Assembly: GCA_900553035.1 (NCBI GenBank)
Contig: USCC01000038.1
Location: forward strand, 1 to 18,200
Length of the DNA stretch: 18,200 bases
From: an uncultured Rhodospirillaceae bacterium
GTDB lineage: Bacteria > Pseudomonadota > Alphaproteobacteria > CAAGCB01 > CAG-977
Direction: 5' to 3'
Shown here piece by piece: positions 6,958 to 14,419 of the stretch. How positions within the stretch are numbered: the stretch's first letter is position 1; every line of letters begins with the position of its first letter. The notes under the pieces were generated by a model. That model worked only from the letters and a program-made list of their open reading frames with translations. It had not been told where the DNA came from and made no database searches. The position numbers and the translations under genes were made by a program.

Positions 6958-9732
6958 ATGGACGTCATCAAAATCCGCGGCGCGCGTGAACATAATTTAA
7001 AAGACATCGATATTGATCTGCCCCGCAACCGGCTGATCGTTGTGACCGGCTTGTCCGGATCGGGAAAATCTTCTCTGGCTTTCGACACGCTTTACGCCGA
7101 AGGGCAGAGGCGCTATGTCGAAAGCCTTTCTTCCTACGCGCGGCAGTTCGTTGACCTGATGAAAAAGCCGGAAGTTGACCTGATCGAAGGTCTGTCCCCG
7201 GCCATTTCCATTGAACAGAAGACAACGTCGCACAATCCGCGCTCCATCGTCGGGACGGTCACCGAAATCTACGATTACATGCGGCTTTTGTGGGCGCGGG
7301 TCGGCGTGCCGTATTCTCCGGCCACGGGATTGCCCATTGAAAGCCAGACGGTGTCTCAGATGGTTGACCGCGTTGCGGCTATGCCGGAAGGGACGCGCCT
7401 GCTGCTTTTGGCGCCGGTCGTGCGGGGGCGCAAAGGTGAATATCGAAAAGAACTGAAGGAGTTCCAGAAAAAAGGATTCCAGCGCGTCAAAATTGACGGG
7501 ACGGTTTATAATATTGACGAAGCGCCTGAACTGAACAAAAATCTGAAGCATGACATTTCCGTCGTCGTGGATCGTCTGGTCGTCAAGGAAGGTATCCAGA
7601 ACCGTCTGGCCGATTCCTTTGAAACGGCTTTGGGGCTGTCCGACGGTCTGGCCGTGGCCGAAAATGCGGAGACGCATGAAGAAACCCTCTTTTCGTCGCG
7701 GTATGCCTGTCCGGTGTCCGGCTTTACGATTGAGGAAATCGAACCGCGCCTGTTCTCCTTTAACAATCCGCACGGCTTCTGTCCCGAATGCGAAGGGCTG
7801 GGCGTCCGGCTTTACATTGATCCGTCTCTGGTTATTCCCGATGCGTCCAAAACGCTGAAGCAGGGAGCGATTGCTCCGTGGACAAGTTCTTCGGGCGATC
7901 TGTACCACTGGCATGAACATGCTCTGGAAGGGTTGTGCCGTCGTTTCGGCATAGATATCCATACGCGCTGGGAGGACGTTCCCGGACACATTCAGGACGC
8001 CATCCTGTACGGCGGCCGCGGTTTTGAAGGCGTCATCCCGAATCTGGAACGCCGGTTCCTGGAAACGGATTCGGAATACATGCGGGAAGAAATTTCGCAT
8101 TACCAGAACAACGCGCCCTGCGAGGCGTGCGGGGGAAAACGCCTGCGCCCCGAGGCTCTGGCCGTTAAAGTCGCGGGCAAGGACATTTCCGAAGCCACAA
8201 ACATGTCCATTGCCGATGCGCGTCAGTGGTTCGGCACTGTTGAAGAGACCCTGAAGCCGCAGAATCGGGAAATTGCTCACCGTATTCTGCGTGAAACGAA
8301 TGAACGTCTTGATTTTCTGATCAATGTCGGCTTGGGATATCTGTCTCTGGGGCGGTCTTCGGGAACTCTGTCGGGCGGAGAAAGCCAGCGCATCCGTCTG
8401 GCATCACAGATCGGGACGGGTCTGACAGGCGTCCTGTATGTTCTGGACGAGCCGTCCATTGGGTTGCATCAAAGAGACAATGACCGTCTTTTATTGACGC
8501 TGTTCCGTCTTCGGGATCTGGGCAATACGGTGGTTGTGGTCGAGCACGACGAAGACGCGATACGTTCGGCGGACGTCGTCGTTGATATGGGGCCGGGCGC
8601 CGGGGCGCAGGGCGGAAAAGTCGTTTCAAGCGGTTCGCCGGAAGAAATCATGGCGGATCCGAAAAGCCTGACGGGGCAATATCTGTCCGGCGTCCGGAAA
8701 ATCCCGGTGCCGGAAAAGCGCCGCAAGGGGAACGGGAATGTTCTGACGATTGAAGGGGCGCGGGCGAACAACCTGAAGAATGTGACGGTTGATTTCCCGT
8801 TGGGGACGTTCACGTGTGTGACGGGTGTTTCGGGGGGCGGCAAGTCATCGCTGGTAATTGAAACACTGTTCAAGGGTGTTTCAAAACGGATGAACAATTC
8901 GCGTGAACTGCCGGGATCGCATGATAAAATCACGGGTATCGGACATATCGACAAGGTTATTGACATTGACCAGTCGCCGATCGGCCGGACGCCGCGAAGC
9001 AATCCCGCGACGTACACGGGGGTGTTTTCGCACATTCGGGACTGGTACGCGAATCTGCCGGAAGCAAAACTTCGCGGTTACAAGGCGGGTCGTTTTTCCT
9101 TCAACGTGAAGGGCGGCCGGTGCGAAGCGTGCCAGGGAGACGGTGTTTTAAAAATTGAAATGCATTTCCTGCCGGATCTGTACGTCATGTGTGACGAATG
9201 TAAGGGAAAACGCTACAACCGCGAAACGTTGGAAGTCAAATACAAAGGCAAATCAATTGCCGATGTTCTGGATATGACGGTGGACGAGGCGGTTGCGTTC
9301 TTTGATGCGATTCCGGCGATCCGGGACAGACTGAAACTGCTCCAGCGTGTTGGCCTGGGATATATCCATCTGGGGCAACCGGCAACGACGCTTTCGGGCG
9401 GCGAAGCCCAGCGTATCAAATTGTCCAAGGAGCTGGCCAAAAGGGCAACGGGTCGGACGCTGTATATTCTGGACGAACCGACGACAGGCCTGCATTTTGA
9501 AGACATTGCCAAGCTTCTGGAAGTACTGCACCAGCTGGTCGAACAGGGAAATACGGTTGTTGTCATTGAACATAATCTGGAAGTTGTCAAGACGGCGGAC
9601 TGGATCATTGATATGGGGCCGGAAGGCGGCGACGGAGGCGGAAAGATCGTCGCAAAGGGAACGCCGGAGGATATTGTGAAAAGTAAAAAAGGCTTTACGG
9701 GGAAATATCTGAAAAAATACCTCCAGGCCTGA
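6958..9732 (+). CDS. uvrA: Excinuclease ABC subunit A
   Basis: UvrA is the damage-recognition ATPase of nucleotide excision repair; as a dimer it loads UvrB at lesions. The 924-residue protein is full length and carries two ABC ATPase modules: Walker A GLSGSGKSS (31-39) and GVSGGGKSS (623-631), with signatures LSGGESQRIRLA and LSGGEAQRIKLS followed by LDEPS and LDEPTTGLHFEDI. The central CEACGGKRL and the second zinc finger (Cys722, 725, 745, 748) are intact. In the first zinc finger the expected second cysteine is Ser254 (CPVS from Cys251; the other pair is Cys275 and Cys278). I recall this variant as common in alphaproteobacterial UvrA. AGGAGG (6943-6948) is nine bases before the ATG. The promoter carries a near-consensus LexA site, and a terminator follows the stop. 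Confidence 0.98.
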   Translation: MDVIKIRGAREHNLKDIDIDLPRNRLIVVTGLSGSGKSSLAFDTLYAEGQRRYVESLSSYARQFVDLMKKPEVDLIEGLSPAISIEQKTTSHNPRSIVGTVTEIYDYMRLLWARVGVPYSPATGLPIESQTVSQMVDRVAAMPEGTRLLLLAPVVRGRKGEYRKELKEFQKKGFQRVKIDGTVYNIDEAPELNKNLKHDISVVVDRLVVKEGIQNRLADSFETALGLSDGLAVAENAETHEETLFSSRYACPVSGFTIEEIEPRLFSFNNPHGFCPECEGLGVRLYIDPSLVIPDASKTLKQGAIAPWTSSSGDLYHWHEHALEGLCRRFGIDIHTRWEDVPGHIQDAILYGGRGFEGVIPNLERRFLETDSEYMREEISHYQNNAPCEACGGKRLRPEALAVKVAGKDISEATNMSIADARQWFGTVEETLKPQNREIAHRILRETNERLDFLINVGLGYLSLGRSSGTLSGGESQRIRLASQIGTGLTGVLYVLDEPSIGLHQRDNDRLLLTLFRLRDLGNTVVVVEHDEDAIRSADVVVDMGPGAGAQGGKVVSSGSPEEIMADPKSLTGQYLSGVRKIPVPEKRRKGNGNVLTIEGARANNLKNVTVDFPLGTFTCVTGVSGGGKSSLVIETLFKGVSKRMNNSRELPGSHDKITGIGHIDKVIDIDQSPIGRTPRSNPATYTGVFSHIRDWYANLPEAKLRGYKAGRFSFNVKGGRCEACQGDGVLKIEMHFLPDLYVMCDECKGKRYNRETLEVKYKGKSIADVLDMTVDEAVAFFDAIPAIRDRLKLLQRVGLGYIHLGQPATTLSGGEAQRIKLSKELAKRATGRTLYILDEPTTGLHFEDIAKLLEVLHQLVEQGNTVVVIEHNLEVVKTADWIIDMGPEGGDGGGKIVAKGTPEDIVKSKKGFTGKYLKKYLQA

Positions 9733-9738
9733 TCCGAA

Positions 9739-9767
9739 CGCCGCTTCAGGAATGGAGCGGCGTTTTT
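9739..9767 (+). terminator. Rho-independent terminator after uvrA
   Basis: CGCCGCT (9739-9745) pairs perfectly with AGCGGCG (9756-9762) around a ten-base loop and is followed directly by TTTTT (9763-9767). It starts six bases after the uvrA stop. The first small ORF of the following pair would begin inside this T tract. Confidence 0.8.
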
Positions 9768-9921
9768 GTCGGAGAAGAATGACGAAGACCGGAGCGTGCC
9801 GTGCGTTTTTATTGCTGAGCAAAAAGACGGAAGTGCGCTTGAGGCCTTTGGGATACATGGCCTTTCGGAGGCAATTGAAGCTTGGGTTTTGAGGTTGAAA
9901 GCGCGTCATTCATCGGCCTGA
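9766..9921 (+). CDS. Small ORF, first copy of a duplicated pair (51 aa, TTG start)
   Basis: From TTG at 9766 a 51-codon frame runs to TGA 9919-9921. It opens SEKNDEDRS and contains FIAEQKDGSALEAFGI, the same segment as the second copy at 9938. The TTG aligns exactly with the ATG of that copy, and the two differ by one in-frame codon before the shared block, which favours a coding origin. However, the start lies in the T tract of the uvrA terminator and the ribosome binding site is only a modest GGAG. After the shared block the two proteins diverge completely. I think this is either a rarely translated gene or a decaying duplicate. The product has no recognised family, signal peptide or membrane segment. 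Confidence 0.35.
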   Translation: MSEKNDEDRSVPCVFIAEQKDGSALEAFGIHGLSEAIEAWVLRLKARHSSA

Positions 9922-10031
9922 AATCAGGAGGCCGTCAATGTCGGAGAAGAATGTTAAAGCACGGAGCGGCTTTCAGGGTCGTTTTATTGCTGAGCAAAAA
10001 GACGGAAGTGCGCTTGAGGCCTTTGGGATAC
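9811..10031 (+). repeat. Direct repeat of 46 identical bases
   Basis: Bases 9811-9856 and 9986-10031 are identical over 46 positions (starting ATTGCTGAGC and ending TTTGGGATAC), 175 bases apart. A weaker match extends leftwards to GTCGGAGAAGAATG at 9768-9781 and 9940-9953. The repeat is the shared core of the two small ORFs. Confidence 0.95.
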
Positions 10032-10102
10032 GGCTCGGTTCAAAACGCTTTTTCTTTCAGGGCGGAAAGGCTTATGATAATTTTGTCGGAAAGAAAAAAT
10101 GA
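9938..10102 (+). CDS. Small basic protein, second copy of a duplicated pair (54 aa)
   Basis: An ATG at 9938 preceded by perfect AGGAGG (9926-9931) at six bases opens a 54-codon frame ending TGA at 10100-10102. The protein starts MSEKNVKARSGFQGR, contains FIAEQKDGSALEAFGI, and ends in a basic, aromatic tail (RFFFQGGKAYDNFVGKKK). The strong ribosome binding site, an ATG start and conservation of the central block with the upstream copy make translation likely. No family is recognised. It is probably soluble and cytosolic. An even shorter frame of 23 codons starts one base after its stop (10104-10175) and precedes the methyltransferase gene; I do not call it. Confidence 0.5.
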   Translation: MSEKNVKARSGFQGRFIAEQKDGSALEAFGIRLGSKRFFFQGGKAYDNFVGKKK

Positions 10103-10230
10103 AATGTCCGGCATATCGCGCCATGATAAAATTCCGGAGTATCAGAGAGCCGACGGTTCGTTCCGGAAGTGCTGAGAAAGGTCGGTTCTGCCGAGATACA
10201 GGGGGACGCCGGTTCGGAGGAAACCAAAAT

Positions 10231-10839
10231 ATGGAAGACATGGAAGCCTGCTGGAACCGGAACTGGCGTCAATGGAATGACAAGCCCGAGCCATCTTCTT
10301 TTGCCCGGAAAGCCGCGGAAAAAATGAAGGAAACAGGCGTTCGCCGCGTTCTGGATCTCGGATGTGGCCGGGGGAGGGAGAGTCTGTTCTTTGCCTCTCT
10401 TGGTTTTGAGGTCACGGCGGCGGACATTTCGGATGAAGCCCTGAAAAATATCCGCCATCCTCTTGTGCGTACCGAAAAGGTGAATGTGCGGGAAAAAGTA
10501 TGGGAACCCCGCTCTTTTGATGCCGTCTTTGCCAATCTTTCCCTGCATTACTTCGAGCAGGACGAAACACGGCGCATTGTCATCGGAATTGAAAACGCGC
10601 TGACGCCCGGCGGCCTGTTCTTCATCCGATGCAAATCAACCGCCGACCCTCTGTATGGGAAGGGAGAACCTGCCGGTGAGGGAATGTATCGTCTGGAACA
10701 TATCCGCCGTTTTTGGAGCGCGGCGGAACTGGGGCTGTTGCTGTCCGGATTTGAAAACGCCGAAATCCTTGAAACACGTGAGGATTATTACGGCCCCTGC
10801 GCCTTTGTTGAAGGCACGGCTCGCAAAAAATACGGATGA
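10231..10839 (+). CDS. Class I SAM-dependent methyltransferase
   Basis: The 202-residue protein has a Rossmann methyltransferase core: motif I VLDLGCGRGRE (residues 40-50) binding S-adenosylmethionine, the acidic end of strand two in VTAADIS, and a motif IV region FDAVFANLSLHYF. LTPGGLFFIRCKSTADPLYGKGE comes next, and it is typical of small TehB-like and tellurite or thiopurine methyltransferase relatives. The acceptor substrate cannot be told. I chose the ATG at 10231, with GGAGG at 10216-10220 upstream; the frame is open from 10099, but those extra 44 residues are unlike the family and cover the preceding small ORF region. ATG 10240 is another option. It is followed by the permease gene after 90 bases. 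Confidence 0.85.
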   Translation: MEDMEACWNRNWRQWNDKPEPSSFARKAAEKMKETGVRRVLDLGCGRGRESLFFASLGFEVTAADISDEALKNIRHPLVRTEKVNVREKVWEPRSFDAVFANLSLHYFEQDETRRIVIGIENALTPGGLFFIRCKSTADPLYGKGEPAGEGMYRLEHIRRFWSAAELGLLLSGFENAEILETREDYYGPCAFVEGTARKKYG

Positions 10840-10929
10840 TATAACTTTTCGTCGGTATGCCCTCGGTTATCTTTTTTTGATTTCCCTTTCCTTTAAAATA
10901 AGGACATCTCAAAAGCGGAAGGGAAAGAA

Positions 10930-11850
10930 ATGAACAACAAAAACACACTGTACGGCTACCTGATGGGAATCGGCGCCGTTTTCTTCTGGAGTTTCAACGT
11001 TATTATCGCCCGCTACCTTGTCGGCGTGCTGTCGCCTGTTCAGATTTCCTTCGGCCGCTGGTTTTTTGCGGCGCTGTTTCTGCTGCCTTTTACAGCGAAA
11101 ATAATGCTCCGCGATAAAGAGCTGATCGCGGCGCATTTCAAACTGATTTTTGCCCAGTCCATGACCGGCGTCGTCCTGATGAACCTGCTGGTGTATTACG
11201 CCGGACAGACAACGTCCGCAATCAACATGTCCCTTCTGGGGACAGTGGGGCCGATTTTTCTGGTCGTTTTTTCGGCACTTCTCCTGCATACAAAAGTTTC
11301 GATGAAACAGACCGCAGGCTTTGCGGCGGCTCTTCTGGGCGTTCTGACAATCATCACCCGGGGAAATCTTTTCAATCTGGAAAAGTTCACCTTTGTCGTC
11401 GGTGATTTATGGATGCTGGCCATGACGGTCATGTTCGGCCTGTACGGTGTGCTTCAGACGAAAAAAATTGAAGGCCTTTCTTCCATTTCTCAGCTTTCCG
11501 CCGTCATCACCGTGGCTGTTGTGGTTTTTCTGCCGTTCTTCCTGCTCAGTCTGGCCGTTAATCCGCCGACGCATATTTCGGGAACTGTCTGGATGATTCT
11601 GATTTATATGGGTGTTTTGCCGTCGCTGTTCTCCTTTTTCTGCTGGAACGGCGCGCTGGATCGGCTGGGGAGCCTGAAAACCAGCCTGATTTATTACCTG
11701 ATGCCGGTTTTCAGTACGATTGAGGCTTACTTTTTTCTGGAAGAAAAAATTTCGGAACCGCAGGTATACGGCGGCATCCTGGTCGTGATCGGCGTTTTTA
11801 TCGCCGCATATCACCGTCCGACGCACCCGGTGCCCGTCACGCGGATATGA
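10930..11850 (+). CDS. EamA/DMT-family permease
   Basis: This 306-residue protein has the ten-helix pattern of the drug/metabolite transporter superfamily, made of two EamA repeats (about residues 5-145 and 160-295). Characteristic segments are GAVFFWSFNVIIARYLVG in the first helix, the MSLLGTVGPIFLVVFSALLL region, and the late MPVFSTIEAYFFLEEKI followed by GGILVVIGVFIAAY. These inner-membrane proteins move amino acids, nucleosides or other small metabolites; the substrate is not evident. GGAAGGG at 10917-10923 supports the ATG at 10930. It stands between the methyltransferase and the P-loop kinase on the same strand, with gaps of 90 and 58 bases, so loose co-transcription is possible. Confidence 0.9.
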   Translation: MNNKNTLYGYLMGIGAVFFWSFNVIIARYLVGVLSPVQISFGRWFFAALFLLPFTAKIMLRDKELIAAHFKLIFAQSMTGVVLMNLLVYYAGQTTSAINMSLLGTVGPIFLVVFSALLLHTKVSMKQTAGFAAALLGVLTIITRGNLFNLEKFTFVVGDLWMLAMTVMFGLYGVLQTKKIEGLSSISQLSAVITVAVVVFLPFFLLSLAVNPPTHISGTVWMILIYMGVLPSLFSFFCWNGALDRLGSLKTSLIYYLMPVFSTIEAYFFLEEKISEPQVYGGILVVIGVFIAAYHRPTHPVPVTRI

Positions 11851-11863
11851 TGATTTACTTTCA

Positions 11864-11906
11864 GGCGGCTGTTCCTTAAACTGATCCGCGGCAGAAAGGA
11901 GCCGCC
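11864..11906 (+). promoter_or_regulatory. Inverted repeat that could fold over a ribosome binding site
   Basis: GGCGGCT (11864-11870) pairs perfectly with AGCCGCC (11900-11906). The right arm touches the ribosome binding site AAAGGAG (11896-11901) of the P-loop kinase gene at 11909. The 29-base loop has no T tract after it, so this is not a standard terminator. It may reduce translation initiation. Confidence 0.3.
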
Positions 11907-11908
11907 GC

Positions 11909-12472
11909 ATGAAGAACGTCATTCTTTACCTGATCGGCTTTCCGGGTGTGGGAAAGCTCAGCACCGCACGTGAAATGTGCCGCCGATATCCTTCTTTTAA
12001 AGTCATTGACAATCATATTCCGGCCGATGTCATTTTTTCGTTTTCAAAGGATGTTTCGAATCCGCGCCACGGGGAATATCGGGATAAAGTCCGCCGCCTG
12101 ATGCTGGAAGCGATCGCCGAACTCGCCCGGCCGGAAGAGTCGTTCATTCTGACGAACGTACTGTTCAGAGGGGAAAACAGCTGGTATGAAGATGTGCGTC
12201 GTCTGGCGGAGAAACGGTCTTCCCTGTTCATTCCCGTCGTTCTGACGTGCGCACGGGATGAAAATAAACGGCGTATTGCTTCGCCGGCTCGGCTTGAAAA
12301 ATTCAAAACGCTGGATGAACAATACGTTGACGAGGCATTCTGTGCCGGATGCGTTGATTTTGACCACCCGAACAGGATCGTTCTGGATACGACGTTTTTA
12401 AGTATTCCCGAAGCCGCGGATCGGATTCTGAAAATTGCGGAGGAAAAGGTACATGCCCGTGACGGCATATGA
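11909..12472 (+). CDS. P-loop kinase-like ATPase
   Basis: The 187-residue protein starts ILYLIGFPGVGKLSTA, a Walker A loop (residues 10-16) with the GKLS/T variant seen in a group of small AAA/zeta-toxin- or shikimate-kinase-like proteins that begin with GPPAVGKLT. Further features are a conserved FKVIDNHIPADVIF stretch just after the loop, and FILTNVLFRGENSW, which may be the Walker B strand. These proteins are probably nucleoside or metabolite kinases; the substrate is unknown. The ATG at 11909 has AAAGGAG at good spacing. The C-terminal part (DFDHPNRIVLDTTFLSIPEAADRILKIAEE) looks complete for the family. It is the last gene in a plus-strand run, followed by a broken gene on the other strand. 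Confidence 0.7.
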   Translation: MKNVILYLIGFPGVGKLSTAREMCRRYPSFKVIDNHIPADVIFSFSKDVSNPRHGEYRDKVRRLMLEAIAELARPEESFILTNVLFRGENSWYEDVRRLAEKRSSLFIPVVLTCARDENKRRIASPARLEKFKTLDEQYVDEAFCAGCVDFDHPNRIVLDTTFLSIPEAADRILKIAEEKVHARDGI

Positions 12473-12556
12473 AAAAATGACCGCCGGCGAGAGGATCGGC
12501 GACCGCGTGTTTTCGGAAGAAAAATGCTTTTAAGCTTTCAAAAGAGAGCTTACCAA

Positions 12557-12935
12557 ACGCCGGGGGAGCGCCTTCCGCGTCCGAGGCTCCGCCACGACAC
12601 CGGCTCTTAATCCCGGCAGAGAACAGCGGATGGCTTCTCGATCATCCTTCATGGGAACGGAGCCGTCACGTCCGCCGCTTCCGGTTCTTTCAGCGGAATG
12701 CCTGCCACAGCAGGAGGGCGCCATCCGGGGCATATGCGGCCTGAGGGATCATTCCGTTTTCCATCTTTTTTCCGAGGCATTCTTCGTACATGTCTTGATA
12801 CCGCGGCGGATCACCGGAATATCCGCATCACAGCCGGCACGAAGGCCGCCGAGTACAGATAAACGCCTTCCAAACAGTTTCTTCAGTGATTTTTAGCGCC
12901 TGCAGAGCCTCTTCCGGCCTGTTTTCAGGATTCAT
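12557..12935 (-). pseudogene. Remnant of an AadA/ANT(3'')-like nucleotidyltransferase
   Basis: On the minus strand pieces of one protein appear in successive frames. ATG at 12935 gives MNPENRPEEALQALKITEET. A shift at about 12873 gives LEGVYLY. Another gives GGLRAGCDADIPV (12850-12812), corresponding to the GGLRPDSDIDLLV nucleotidyltransferase motif. A further shift gives DPPRYQDMYEECLGKKMENGMIPQ...PDGALLLWQAF (12812-12693), like the aminoglycoside adenylyltransferase C-terminal region. Later come IPLKEPEAADVTAPFP and VPMKDDREAIRCSLPGLRAG (near 12655-12600), matching the PVPxxDxRRAIxDSLPxLLAGL region of that family. The remnant is about half normal length, with the middle deleted and at least three frame changes. 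The family call rests on motif order read by eye. It is certainly not a working gene. Confidence 0.55.
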
Positions 12936-12978
12936 TTTCTGTCCCTTTGTGAATGCGTTTTTACACCGCTTCATCAAT

Positions 12979-13012
12979 AAAAAAATCCCCGAAAGCTTCC
13001 GGGGATTTTTTT
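12979..13012. terminator. Bidirectional terminator
   Basis: A run of A's then TCCCCG (to 12991) pairs with CGGGGA (13000-13005) followed by seven T's in all (13006-13012). Both strands therefore end in U-rich tails. It lies 19 bases beyond the stop of the CNNM/CBS gene (13031) and most likely ends the xth operon. From the other side it would stop transcripts coming from the P-loop kinase region. Confidence 0.85.
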
Positions 13013-13030
13013 CATCCGGGCGGAGAACGG

Positions 13031-14392
13031 CTATTCTTCCGTCCTTATTTCTTCCCGGATTTCAATTTCAGCCATATCGTCACCGTCAGAGGAAGGCTTG
13101 ACAACCGCCTTGACCCGTTTGACGCGGAAACCGTCAATCTCAAGGATTTCAAACGAACACAGCGGGCATTCGACAACATCGCCGACTTTGGGCTTGCGGG
13201 CCAGCAACCCGAAAACATATCCGCCGATTGTGTCTTCCTCATGTTCTTCCAGAGGATGAAGGCCCATGTATTCCATCGCTTCGTCAAGGAGGGTCATGCC
13301 GAGAAATTCATAGGAACCATCCTCCATCAGTTTGGCTTCCGCTTCGCCAATGCCGTCGTGTTCATCCTGAATGTCGCCGACCAGTTCCTCCAGAACGTCT
13401 TCAAGCGAAATCAGACCCGACGTACCGCCGTATTCGTCAATGACGATCGCCATATGAATGTGCCGCTTTTTCATGGTATGCAGAACTTCGGAAACCGAAA
13501 GGCTTTCAGGGACGAACAGGACTTCGCGCAGCATTTTTGTCAGGTCTTTTTCCGCGCTGTTCATCAGGATGTCGCGCAGGTGAACCATGCCGATGACGTT
13601 GTCCTTGTCCTCGTCACAGACAGGGTAGCGCGTGTGGCGGGTTTTGCGGACTTCCTCCATATTTTCGTCGTAAGAGCTTTCAAGATAGAGACATTCCATA
13701 TCCTGGCGCGGAATCATGATTTCACGGGCAATTTTGTCCGAAAAATCGACGGCGTTCTTGATGATTTCGCTTTCGGTCTTGTCAATGATGCCGCCGCGCT
13801 GGCTGGCGCTGGCAATCAGTTTGATTTCCTCTTCGGAATGAGCGACTTCGCCATCCCGTGCCGGGCGGATTCCAATCAGCTTCAGCGAAAGGGCGGCCAA
13901 ATGGTCGAAAATGTAAATGAGGGGATAAAAAACCTTGGCAAACAGATACAGAGGACGGACAACGAACATGGCCGCAGCCTCGGTTTTCTGAATGGCAATG
14001 GATTTGGGAACCAGCTCGCCGAACACGACATGCATCAGCGTAATCAGCGTAAAGGCAAAGGCAAAACTGACGCTGTGCAACAAAATGGGATCGTCCTTGA
14101 ACATAGGTCCGAACAGGGGGTCAATCAGGACGGCCAGAGCCGGTTCACCGATCCAGCCCAAAGCCAGAGAAGCCAGGGTAATGCCCAGTTGTGTTGCACT
14201 CAGGTATGAATCCAGCGAATTCGTCACCGTCATGGCCAGCCGGGCTTTTTTATTGCCGTGGTGATACATTTCTTCAAGCTTTGAACGCCTGATTTTGACG
14301 ATGGAAAATTCCGCCGCCACGAAAAAGGCGTTCATCGCGACCAGAAGCACGGCCGCGGAAAGTTTCAGGAATGTGAAAGAGTAAGAGTCCAT
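13031..14392 (-). CDS. CNNM/CorB-type membrane protein with CBS domains (UPF0053)
   Basis: The 453-residue protein has the standard architecture of the family formerly labelled haemolysin-like. An N-terminal DUF21/CNNM transmembrane domain (about residues 1-185, with AAVLLVAMNAFFVAAEFSIVKIRRSKLE and HVVFGELVPKSIAIQKTE) is followed by a tandem CBS pair (about 205-330, with IMIPRQDMECL, RYPVCDEDKDNVIGMVHLRDIL and HMAIVIDEYGGTSGLISLEDVLEELVGDI). A C-terminal CorC/HlyC domain (about 345-435) ends IDGFRVKRVKAVV. Relatives transport or sense Mg2+; CBS domains bind adenine nucleotides. AGAGGAT just before the ATG at 14392 is the ribosome binding site. The exodeoxyribonuclease gene stops 27 bases upstream on the same strand, so the two are probably one transcript. 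A strong terminator follows. Confidence 0.93.
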   Translation of the reverse strand: MDSYSFTFLKLSAAVLLVAMNAFFVAAEFSIVKIRRSKLEEMYHHGNKKARLAMTVTNSLDSYLSATQLGITLASLALGWIGEPALAVLIDPLFGPMFKDDPILLHSVSFAFAFTLITLMHVVFGELVPKSIAIQKTEAAAMFVVRPLYLFAKVFYPLIYIFDHLAALSLKLIGIRPARDGEVAHSEEEIKLIASASQRGGIIDKTESEIIKNAVDFSDKIAREIMIPRQDMECLYLESSYDENMEEVRKTRHTRYPVCDEDKDNVIGMVHLRDILMNSAEKDLTKMLREVLFVPESLSVSEVLHTMKKRHIHMAIVIDEYGGTSGLISLEDVLEELVGDIQDEHDGIGEAEAKLMEDGSYEFLGMTLLDEAMEYMGLHPLEEHEEDTIGGYVFGLLARKPKVGDVVECPLCSFEILEIDGFRVKRVKAVVKPSSDGDDMAEIEIREEIRTEE

Positions 14393-14419
14393 TTTATCCT
14401 CTGCTGCAAGAAGCCTGTC

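Noticed and set aside
10104..10175. 23-codon frame (MSGISRHDKIPEYQ...) between the second small ORF and the methyltransferase
   Set aside because: The ribosome binding site is weak, the length is very short, and there is no second copy or known match. It may be a leader peptide but cannot be supported.
12953..14209. Plus-strand frame of 418 codons opposite the CNNM/CBS gene
   Set aside because: It is the antisense shadow of a well-recognised membrane protein and has no family features of its own.
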